Assembly: GCA_030450335.1 (NCBI GenBank)
Contig: JAKDIS010000143.1
Span: 1-5,861, forward strand
Length of the DNA stretch: 5,861 nucleotides
Source: Corynebacterium sp.
GTDB taxonomy: Bacteria > Actinomycetota > Actinomycetes > Mycobacteriales > Mycobacteriaceae
Reading direction: 5' to 3'
Made by a program: the position numbers and the translations under genes
Part shown: positions 1 to 5,445 of the stretch, piece after piece
Layout of the letters: every line of letters starts with the position of its first letter
How positions within the stretch are numbered: position 1 is the first letter of the stretch
Notes under the pieces: model-generated
Database searches by the model: none
Told to the model about the DNA's origin: nothing
Seen by the model: the letters and a program-made list of their open reading frames with translations, nothing else

Positions 1-36
1 GTCCTGTGCGGTGTCCTGTGCTGTGTCCTGTTCAGG
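1..36. repeat. 12-bp tandem repeat, about three copies
   Basis: GTCCTGTGC occurs at 1-9 and 13-21, and GTCCTGTTC at 25-33, giving a period of exactly 12 bp. The first two units (GTCCTGTGCGGT and GTCCTGTGCTGT) differ at one base and the third has diverged. Because 12 is a multiple of three, the repeat adds or removes the four residues QDTA in the minus-strand reading frame without a frameshift. The array may continue to the left of the window. Confidence 0.75.
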
Positions 37-45
37 GTTCGGCAT
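1..45 (-). CDS. N-terminal 15 codons of an unidentified gene, cut by the window edge
   Basis: An ATG at 45-43 on the minus strand opens a frame reading MPNPEQDTAQDTAQD before the window ends. A plausible ribosome binding site (AGGAT, 58-54) lies 8 nt upstream. The start is only 17 bp beyond the stop codon of the FAD oxidase gene on the same strand, so the two are probably co-transcribed and perhaps functionally linked. The visible residues are hydrophilic and acidic and are built from a repeating Gln-Asp-Thr-Ala unit encoded by a 12-bp tandem repeat. Such a tail would suit a disordered N-terminus or the cytoplasmic end of a permease, but nothing here identifies the product. The start call rests on spacing, the ribosome binding site and the open frame only. 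Confidence 0.5.
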   Translation of the reverse strand, partial: MPNPEQDTAQDTAQD

Positions 46-62
46 GGGGTCAGATCCTATCC

Positions 63-1274
63 TCACCGCATCTCGCCGGCACCTACGTAGGGGTGCAGGC
101 TGCGGGTCAGGTCATTCTCGGCGAAGCGCCCCAGTCGGAAGTCGGACGCCGGGACGTCCGCGTCCGACGATGCTCCGTCCAGCAGCAGGTCGGCGACGGC
201 CGGGGCGATCTTGTAGCCGTGTCCGGCGAAGCCGACGGCGAGGAACAGTCCGTCGACCCCGGACGGCCCGATGATCGGGTTGTAGTCGGGGGTCGTGTCG
301 TAGCAGCCGGCGTAGGACGAGCTGAGCGCCGGGTTCGGCATGTCGGGCAGACGGTGCATGAGCTTGCCGATGGTCCACTCGACGAAGTCGTCGTCGGCCC
401 TGTTGCGGTAGTTGTCCGGGTCCGCCCAGTGGGGATCGCGGTGGTCGGAATTGCCGCAGAGGATTTCGCCGTTGGGTTCACCGCACAGGTACTGCAGGCT
501 GACCAGGTCGGAAAGTACGGGGACGCGTCCCAGGTCGGCGCCGGGGGAGACGAGCATCAACTGGGCGCGTTGGGCGTGCACCGGCAGGTCGAGGCCCACG
601 GTGGAGCCCAGCTGCCGGGCCCAGGCGCCGGTGGCGAGGATGACCTGACCGGCACCGACGGTGGAGCCGTCGGCGAGGGCCACACCGGTGACCCTGTCGT
701 CCGCGCCGCAGGTGAAGCCGGTGACGTTCACGCCGCTGCGTACCGTCGCGCCCTGCCGGCGGGCGGCGACGGAGAAGGCCATGCCGAGCATCGGGGCGTC
801 GCCGCGTCCACCGAGCGGTCCGTAGGCGATGGCGTCGAAGTCGTCGACACGCAGGCCGGGCCACAGTTCGCGGGCGTCGTCACCGGTGATGAAGGAGACG
901 TCGATGCCGAGACCCTGCTGCATGGCGACATTGGCCTTCAGCGCGTCGGAGTTCTCGGCGCCGACGCCGACCATGTACCCGCAGTTGCGGAAGCCGCAGT
1001 CGTCGCCGAGGATCTCCTCGGCCCGGTGGAGGAATTTTGTTCCGTTCCACCCCATCTTCGCCACCGACGGGGTGCCGTAATGCGAACGAACCACGCCGGA
1101 GGACTTGCCGGTCATGCCGCCGCAGAGTTGCCCGCGTTCGAGCACGAGCACGCTCTTCTCCCCGCGGGAGGTCAGCCCCCAGGCGATGGCGAGGCCTTCG
1201 AGACCGCCGCCGACGATGACGTAGTCGTAGTTCGCGGTGTTTTCCGTGCTCTTCGTGCTGGTCGTGGTGCCCAT
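63..1274 (-). CDS. FAD-dependent amine/amino-acid oxidoreductase (DAO family, sarcosine oxidase beta-like)
   Basis: This 403-residue protein belongs to the DAO / sarcosine oxidase beta superfamily, flavoenzymes that oxidise C-N bonds of amines or amino acids and yield an imine or aldehyde, ammonia or amine, and H2O2. The Rossmann dinucleotide fold is clear: VIVGGGLEG (G22, G24, G27) with the ribose-binding acid E46 at the end of beta-2 (VLERG). Next comes the GMTGKSSGVVRSHYG stretch (about 53-67) typical of this subgroup. The C-terminal FAD-binding block is TPDYNPIIG (328-336) followed by GFAGHGYK (348-355). C324 lies one position away from the Cys that binds FAD covalently in monomeric sarcosine oxidase (from memory), so covalent flavin is not assured. 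No signal peptide or membrane segment is seen, so it is cytosolic. The start is supported by AGGGAG (1289-1284) 9 nt upstream. It is divergent from the amidohydrolase gene and followed after 17 bp by another start codon. The neighbouring tyramine oxidase subunit B-like gene makes it a candidate catalytic partner; the substrate is unknown. Confidence 0.9.
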   Translation of the reverse strand: MGTTTSTKSTENTANYDYVIVGGGLEGLAIAWGLTSRGEKSVLVLERGQLCGGMTGKSSGVVRSHYGTPSVAKMGWNGTKFLHRAEEILGDDCGFRNCGYMVGVGAENSDALKANVAMQQGLGIDVSFITGDDARELWPGLRVDDFDAIAYGPLGGRGDAPMLGMAFSVAARRQGATVRSGVNVTGFTCGADDRVTGVALADGSTVGAGQVILATGAWARQLGSTVGLDLPVHAQRAQLMLVSPGADLGRVPVLSDLVSLQYLCGEPNGEILCGNSDHRDPHWADPDNYRNRADDDFVEWTIGKLMHRLPDMPNPALSSSYAGCYDTTPDYNPIIGPSGVDGLFLAVGFAGHGYKIAPAVADLLLDGASSDADVPASDFRLGRFAENDLTRSLHPYVGAGEMR

Positions 1275-1422
1275 CTTCGGATGCTCCCTGTTGTGGTGGC
1301 CGGGTGGCTGGGTTATCGTGGGGGTGATTCTTCTTGTGAATCAAACGATACTGACATGAAACACTACACATGTGACGGGGACGTGACGAGTGCGTTGCGA
1401 CCCTGAGGAGAGGACCACCGGC
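1275..1422. promoter_or_regulatory. Divergent intergenic promoter region
   Basis: This gap separates the starts of the FAD oxidase (minus) and the amidohydrolase (plus), so both promoters must lie here or further upstream. It is less GC-rich in its middle (about 1325-1371) than the flanking genes. Besides the nested inverted repeat at 1314-1350 it contains ACATG-N10-CATGT (1354-1358 and 1369-1373), a perfect palindrome CACATGTG (1367-1374) and two copies of GTGACG 11 bp apart (1372 and 1383). I could not settle on convincing -35/-10 pairs for either direction. Ribosome binding sites lie at both ends (AGGGAG on the minus strand, GAGGAGAGGA on the plus strand). Confidence 0.65.
1314..1350. promoter_or_regulatory. 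Nested inverted repeat, candidate operator
   Basis: Two perfect 6-bp inverted repeats are nested. The inner pair is TGATTC (1325-1330) and GAATCA (1338-1343) separated by 7 bp. The outer pair is TATCGT (1314-1319) and ACGATA (1345-1350). The inner element spans 19 bp, a usual size for a dimeric repressor site. The gaps between inner and outer arms are unequal (5 and 1 bp), so the two pairs are not centred on the same base, and they may be separate sites. The position midway between divergent genes favours an operator controlling both. The regulator is not in the window and no family consensus was recognised. Confidence 0.5.
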
Positions 1423-2688
1423 ATGAACGGGATCAACGAACTCCGGGACCCCGACGCCGCCCTCGGGCGCTTCCACCGGATGTGGGCGCAGCTCGCCGAG
1501 ATCGGCGTCACCGAATCCGGTGTACGACGTTTCTCCTGGACCGCAGAGGACCGGGCGCTGCGGGCGTGATTCACCGCGCAGGCCCGGGAGCGCGGCATGC
1601 ACGTGGCCACCGACGCCAACGGCAACCTGCGTGCCTGGTGGGGCGAGCCGCGCGAGGGCTCCGTGGTCACCGGCTCGCACCTGGATTCCGTGCCGGACGG
1701 GGGACTGTGGGACGGCCCCCTCGGCGTGGTCCTCGGCTTCCTCGCCGTCGATGAACTGCAGGCCGCGGAACAGGCGGGCTCCTTCGCCGCACCGCGGTCC
1801 CTGGCGGTCGTGGACTACATGGACGAGGAGGGTGCACGCTTCGGCGTCGCCTGCCTGGGGTCCAAGCTGATGAGCGGGGCGATCGACCCCGCCACCGCCC
1901 GCGCACTCGTCGACGCCGACGGGGTGAGCCTCGCCGAGGCGATGACCGCCGCGGGCGCCGACCCGCAGGACGTGGGGGAGGACCCGCAGGAGCTCGCGCG
2001 CATCGGTGCACAGGTCGAGGTGCACGTTGAACAGGGGAGGAACCTCGCCGGACGTCTCGACGCGGCCGTGGGCGTGGCCTCGGCGATCTGGCCGCACGGG
2101 CGGTGGGAGTTCGTCTTCGACGGCGTCGCCGACCATGCGGGGACCGCGCGTCTGGAGGACAGGAAGGACGCCGCGTTGCCGTTCGCCGAGACGGTGCTGG
2201 CGGCGCGCGCGGCCGCCGGAGCGCTGGACGCCCGGGCCACCTTCGGGCGCTTCCACGTCGAACCTGCCGGCCCGAACGTGGTTCCCGCCCGGGTCGTCGC
2301 CTTGCTCGACGCGCGCGCCGCCGACGACGGCACCCTGGCGTCCCTCGTCGACCGGGTGGCGCAGGCCGCCCGGCAGGCGTCCGGGGACCATGGCGTGACC
2401 TGCACGGTGACGCGGGTGTCCTACGCGCCCGTCGTGGAATTCGACGCCGACCTGCGCGACGTGCACGCCAAGCTCGCCGCCGACGCGGGGGAGTACCTGC
2501 CGGAACTTCCCACCCAGGCAGGTCACGACTCCGGGATCCTGGCCACACGCGTACCGACCTCGATGTTGTTCGTCCGCTCACCGCACGGGATCTCGCACTC
2601 CCCGCGGGAGGACGCCGCGGACGCCGACGTCCTGGCAGGACTGCGCGCCCTGGTCAGGTCCCTGGCGTTCCTGATGCGGCAACCTTAA
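1423..2688 (+). pseudogene. M20-family amidohydrolase (allantoate amidohydrolase / N-carbamoyl amino acid hydrolase type) with in-frame TGA
   Basis: Ignoring one stop codon, this frame encodes 421 residues, a normal length for the allantoate amidohydrolase / beta-ureidopropionase / HyuC branch of peptidase family M20. These are cytosolic, two-metal enzymes that hydrolyse ureido or carbamoyl substrates to release ammonia and CO2. Expected metal ligands are visible: H86 (GSHLDSV), D97 (DGPLGV), E135/E136 (MDEEGARF), H201 (VEVHVEQG) and H392 (ISHSPRED). The dimerisation-domain motif DHAGTA with H238 and R247 is present, as is GHDSGI (367-372). The true start is set by GAGGAGAGGA 8 nt before ATG 1423 and by family-like sequence from the first codons. 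Codon 49 (1567-1569) is TGA in the context LRA-stop-FTAQA, where relatives usually have Trp (TGG), so a single G-to-A change explains it. Translation could restart at ATG 1597 (GGGAG 6 nt upstream), giving 363 residues with all metal ligands but lacking the first 58. The choice between allantoate and N-carbamoyl substrates cannot be made from sequence. Confidence 0.8.
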
Positions 2689-2690
2689 TG

Positions 2691-2707
2691 CGCCCGAAAT
2701 CAGGGCG
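2691..2707 (+). other. Small stem-loop after the amidohydrolase stop
   Basis: CGCCC (2691-2695) and GGGCG (2703-2707) can pair around a 7-nt loop immediately after the TAA stop. There is no following T-run, so a factor-independent terminator is not supported. It could weakly attenuate read-through into the next gene. Confidence 0.25.
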
Positions 2708-2710
2708 AGA

Positions 2711-2738
2711 CCGACGGGAAAATCCCCCGCCATAAAAT
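2711..2738 (+). promoter_or_regulatory. Candidate promoter of the ornithine cyclodeaminase-family gene
   Basis: TAAAAT (2733-2738) is a good -10 hexamer inside an unusually AT-rich patch for this window. CCGACG (2711-2716), 16 bp upstream, keeps only the central GAC of a -35 box, which is common for actinobacterial promoters. Transcription would start near 2745 and leave a leader of roughly 37 nt. A private promoter would allow the downstream gene to be expressed even though the amidohydrolase is interrupted. Confidence 0.45.
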
Positions 2739-2781
2739 TTACTTCTGTTCAACACTGGTAACCACCAAGGAGAGTGCCGAC

Positions 2782-3936
2782 ATGGCCGAGCAGCCCGACA
2801 CCACCACACCCGACACGAGCATCAACTTCCGCTACCTCAGCGAACCCGACATGATCGAGGCAGGGGTCCGCGACATCGCCCGCTGCGTGGACGTGATGGA
2901 GGAGACCCTCATCCTCCTGAACAGGGGCGACTACATGATGGCCGGACTCAACCACAACTCCCACGGGGCGATGATCTCGTTCCCGGAGAAGCCCGAGTTC
3001 GACGGCATGCCGGCCGACGGTCCCGACCGTCGGTTCATGGCGATGCCCGCCTACCTGGGAGGACGCTTCAACAACACCGGCGTGAAGTGGTACGGGTCCA
3101 ATGCGGAGAACCGCAAGGAGGGACTGCCGCGCTCGATCCACGTCTTCGTGCTCAATGACACGGTGACCGGCGCGCCGAAGGCGATCATGAGCGCGAACAT
3201 CCTCTCCGCGGTCCGCACCGGTGCGGTGCCGGGGGTGGGCGTGAAGTACCTCTCCAACCCGGACTCGACGACCCTGGCTGTCGTCGGCCCAGGCGTGATG
3301 GCGCGCACCAACACCGACGCGATCCTCGCGCTGCGCCCGGGCATCACGACGATCAAGGTGAAGGGCCGCAGCCAGCGTGGTGTGGACTCCTTCCGCGACT
3401 ACATCCAGGGGGAGTACCCCCGGGTCGAGGTCGTGGGCTGTGACTCGATCGAGGAGGCGGTGACCGACGCCGACATCGTGATGGCCTCGACCACCACCGA
3501 CTTCGCCGGCCCGTCGGCCTTCCCGTACTTCAAGGAGGAGTGGCTGAAGCCGGGCTGTCTCGTCGCGGCCCCGGCCGCCGCCCGGTTCGACGACGACTTC
3601 CTCGCCGGCGACGCCCGCCTCGTCCTCGACGCCTACGGTCTCTACGAGGCGTGGGAGGAGGAGTACGGCGACCAGGCCTTCGTGCTGCTCGGCATCCCGG
3701 GGACGAAGTGGTACGACCTGGTGCGTGAGGGAAGTCTCGACAAGTCGAAGATCGAGGTCATCGCCGACGTCGCCGAGGGCAAGGCCCCGGGCTGGGACCC
3801 GGAGACCGTCACCGTGTACTCCGTGGGCGGCATGCCCGTCGAGGACGTGGCCTGGGCCACCGACCTCTACGCCACCGCCGAGGAGAAGAACCTCGGCACG
3901 GTACTGAACCTGTGGGAGAAGCCGGAACTGGCCTGA
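2782..3936 (+). CDS. Ornithine cyclodeaminase / mu-crystallin family protein (tyramine oxidase subunit B-like)
   Basis: This intact 384-residue protein belongs to the ornithine cyclodeaminase / mu-crystallin family of NAD(P)-dependent enzymes and matches, from memory, the subgroup annotated as tyramine oxidase subunit B (opening FRYLSEPDMIEAGV, ending GMPVEDVAWAT...LNLWEKPELA). It is longer than typical ornithine cyclodeaminases (about 315-350 residues). The substrate-pocket lysine is probably K102 in VKWYGSN. RTGAVPGVGVKYL matches the family core that precedes the Rossmann fold, whose glycine loop is VVGPGVM (G169-M173) rather than the usual GxGxQ. The acidic FDDDFL segment follows the second half of the Rossmann domain. 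It should be cytosolic. AAGGAGAG (2767-2774) lies 7 nt before the ATG, giving a secure start. It follows the amidohydrolase after 93 bp and ends 10 bp from the convergent amt stop. A direct cyclodeaminase reaction on ornithine is not established; a role with the nearby flavin oxidase is inferred from its name group and from context. Confidence 0.88.
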   Translation: MAEQPDTTTPDTSINFRYLSEPDMIEAGVRDIARCVDVMEETLILLNRGDYMMAGLNHNSHGAMISFPEKPEFDGMPADGPDRRFMAMPAYLGGRFNNTGVKWYGSNAENRKEGLPRSIHVFVLNDTVTGAPKAIMSANILSAVRTGAVPGVGVKYLSNPDSTTLAVVGPGVMARTNTDAILALRPGITTIKVKGRSQRGVDSFRDYIQGEYPRVEVVGCDSIEEAVTDADIVMASTTTDFAGPSAFPYFKEEWLKPGCLVAAPAAARFDDDFLAGDARLVLDAYGLYEAWEEEYGDQAFVLLGIPGTKWYDLVREGSLDKSKIEVIADVAEGKAPGWDPETVTVYSVGGMPVEDVAWATDLYATAEEKNLGTVLNLWEKPELA

Positions 3937-3945
3937 ACATGCCAG
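3928..3945. terminator. Weak hairpin between convergent genes
   Basis: CTGGC (3928-3932) can pair with GCCAG (3941-3945) around an 8-nt loop. It spans the end of the cyclodeaminase-family gene and stops just short of the amt stop codon. A perfect palindrome TCAGCTGA (3947-3954) is adjacent. No T-run follows in either direction, so termination activity is only suggested by the position between two gene ends. Confidence 0.25.
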
Positions 3946-3946
3946 C

Positions 3947-5215
3947 TCAGCTGATGGTGCGGTCGGCGGTGCCGGCCGGCTCCATCGTCCTGTCGTAGGC
4001 CTGTTCGTCGTGGATCGCTGCGTCGATCCCGCGGCCCTCGTCCTCCTCGGTGATGCGGATGGGGTGGATCTTGTCCATCACCCAGGCGATCGCGTAGGTC
4101 ATCAGGAAGGAGAACGAGACGGTCACCACGATCGCCACGATCTCCCGCCAGACCAGGTCGGGGGAGCCGCCGAAGAAGATCCCGGCACGTCCTGCCGGAG
4201 CGGCGGCCGCGCCGAAGAACACGACGAACATGGCACCCGCCATCCCGCCGACGCCGTGGACGGCGAAGACGTCCGCCGAGTCGTCGACGCCGTAGCGTCG
4301 TGCCAGCTTGATCGCGCCGAAAGCGGCTGCGGAGGCGGCCATGCCCACGAACACCGCTCCGACGGGGTGGACGGCGTCCGCCACCGGGGTGATGCCGACG
4401 AGACCGGCGATCATGCCGGTCCCCAGGCCCATCAGCGTGTAGTGGCCGTTGACGACCCGCTGCATGATGATGAAGCCCAGCATTCCTCCCGCCAGGGAGA
4501 GCAGGGAGGTGAGGATCACGTACTGGGCGAGGAAGTTCGCTCCGCCGGCTGTGCCGCCGTTGAAGCCCATCCAGCCCATGGCGATCATGCCCGCGCCGAT
4601 GAGCATCAGCGGGAGGTTGTGGGGCCGGTGGTCCTTGGTGGCGCGTCGTCCGAGGAAGACGGCCAGGGCGAGGCCCGCTGCGCCGGCGTTCATGTGCACG
4701 GCGGTGCCACCGGCGAAGTCGTGCAGGCCGAGGACGTTGATCATCCATCCGCCGGTGGTGCCGGCCTCCTCGTCGTCGGCGGCGAAGACCCAGTGGGCCA
4801 TGGGGGCGTAGACGAGCAGAACCCAGACGGCGGCGAAGATCATCCAGGCATCGAACTTCATACGGCCGGCGGCGCCGGAGGAGACCAGGGCGACACTGAT
4901 GGCGGCGAAGAGGGTGAAGAACGCCGTGTTCAGGGTGGTGCCGTTTCCGTCGTCGGTCATGAGGTCGTTGAAGAAGGCGAACTCGAGGGGGTCGCCGATC
5001 AGTCGTAGGCCGGCGACGCTGTCGCCGACGACGAGCCCGTGACCGACGATGATGTAGACCACCGTGGTGACCGCCAGCGAGGACATCACCATCATCATCA
5101 TGTTCAGGACGCTGCGGCCGTTGAGCATCCCTCCGTACAGCATCGCCAGTCCCGGGAACATGAGCAGCACCAGGGAGAATGCGGCGAGGATCCACGCTAC
5201 GTCTGCAGCAGGCAT
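3947..5215 (-). CDS. amt: Ammonium transporter, Amt family
   Basis: The 422-residue protein is an Amt/MEP/Rh ammonium channel, a trimeric cytoplasmic-membrane protein that takes up ammonium. The N-terminus enters the first membrane helix almost at once (PAADVAWILAAFSLVLLMFP) and the alternation of hydrophobic stretches fits the family's 11 helices. The twin pore histidines are present: H174 in DFAGGTAVHMNAG and H320 in AVHGVGGMAGA. The conserved aspartate of the DFAGG motif is D166. The C-terminal cytosolic tail (EEDEGRGIDAAIHDEQAYD) keeps the family pattern involved in PII (GlnK) control, although no glnK is in view. The start at 5215 is chosen because AAGGAG (5226-5221) sits 5 nt upstream. 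A longer reading from TTG at 5257 would add 14 polar residues, has no comparable ribosome binding site and reads through the Shine-Dalgarno sequence. The gene is convergent with the cyclodeaminase-family gene, and its upstream region is cut short by an insertion sequence. Confidence 0.95.
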   Translation of the reverse strand: MPAADVAWILAAFSLVLLMFPGLAMLYGGMLNGRSVLNMMMMVMSSLAVTTVVYIIVGHGLVVGDSVAGLRLIGDPLEFAFFNDLMTDDGNGTTLNTAFFTLFAAISVALVSSGAAGRMKFDAWMIFAAVWVLLVYAPMAHWVFAADDEEAGTTGGWMINVLGLHDFAGGTAVHMNAGAAGLALAVFLGRRATKDHRPHNLPLMLIGAGMIAMGWMGFNGGTAGGANFLAQYVILTSLLSLAGGMLGFIIMQRVVNGHYTLMGLGTGMIAGLVGITPVADAVHPVGAVFVGMAASAAAFGAIKLARRYGVDDSADVFAVHGVGGMAGAMFVVFFGAAAAPAGRAGIFFGGSPDLVWREIVAIVVTVSFSFLMTYAIAWVMDKIHPIRITEEDEGRGIDAAIHDEQAYDRTMEPAGTADRTIS

Positions 5216-5318
5216 GAGCACTCCTTCTCGTTGATCGGTGTCCGTTATGTAGGACAAATGTGAATCTACGAGAGGGGAGTTTCCTCGCGGTCCCGACGGG
5301 ATTTCCCGAGGGTTAACG
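5216..5318 (-). promoter_or_regulatory. Upstream region of amt, bounded by the IS end
   Basis: This segment between the amt start and the insertion sequence must hold the native amt promoter if one survives. On the minus strand TAGATT (5268-5263) and TACATA (5251-5246) are possible -10 hexamers, but neither has a good -35 partner. GTAG (5249-5252) and CTAC (5266-5269) form a poor dyad. Apart from the strong ribosome binding site next to the ATG, nothing here is firmly identifiable. Confidence 0.4.
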
Positions 5319-5344
5319 GGCTCTTCGCGATACGGAGTGCATGG
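5319..5344 (+). repeat. Probable left terminal inverted repeat of the IS
   Basis: GGCTCTTCG opens the element and is followed by CGATACGGAGTGCATGG, which resembles the terminal repeats of corynebacterial ISL3 elements as I remember them. The length is an estimate because the right-hand partner is not in the window. Confidence 0.55.
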
Positions 5345-5377
5345 CTGACGGTGGGGCCGATGCGGTGTGGCACAACA

Positions 5378-5440
5378 TATAGAGGTCCTGGCCGGTACAA
5401 GATGAGAGTTACCACACCTTCATCTGACCGAACCAGGACC
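5378..5440 (+). promoter_or_regulatory. Transposase leader: -10 box and hairpin covering the ribosome binding site
   Basis: GGTCCTGG (5384-5391) and CCAGGACC (5433-5440) form a perfect 8-bp inverted repeat around a 41-nt loop. The right arm contains AGGA (5435-5438), the probable Shine-Dalgarno sequence of the transposase start at 5446. TATAGA (5378-5383) just before the left arm could be the transposase -10 box. Transcripts starting from it would begin near or inside the left arm and escape pairing. Transcripts entering from outside the element would fold and hide the ribosome binding site. This arrangement is known from other insertion sequences; here it is inferred from sequence alone. Confidence 0.4.
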
Positions 5441-5445
5441 CTACA

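Noticed and set aside
1..36. Start of a CRISPR array
   Set aside because: The units are 12 bp, directly adjacent and without spacers. They lie in frame within a plausible coding start.
6..1406. Long plus-strand open frame of 466 codons opposite the FAD oxidase
   Set aside because: It is antisense to a gene with clear FAD-binding motifs, its translation has no recognisable domain, and long antisense frames are expected in such GC-rich coding DNA.
1567..1569. TGA read as selenocysteine
   Set aside because: Relatives have Trp rather than Cys here, the position is not catalytic, and no obvious selenocysteine-insertion stem-loop follows the codon.
880..2526. Minus-strand open frame of 548 codons spanning the divergent promoter region
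   Set aside because: It overlaps parts of two recognised genes on the wrong frame or strand, and its composition is the Arg/Gly/His/Pro-rich type produced by shadow frames.
3867..5195. Minus-strand 442-codon frame overlapping amt
   Set aside because: It is an out-of-frame shadow of the ammonium transporter, rich in Arg and Pro, without membrane segments or family motifs.
5216..5257. Longer amt reading from TTG 5257
   Set aside because: The TTG lacks a comparable ribosome binding site and the extension translates the strong AAGGAG that serves ATG 5215. Amt proteins normally begin close to the first membrane helix.
5249..5269. GTAG...CTAC dyad upstream of amt as an AmtR box
   Set aside because: The arms are only 4 bp with a 13-bp spacer and do not match the AmtR consensus as I remember it (CTAT-N6-ATAG core).
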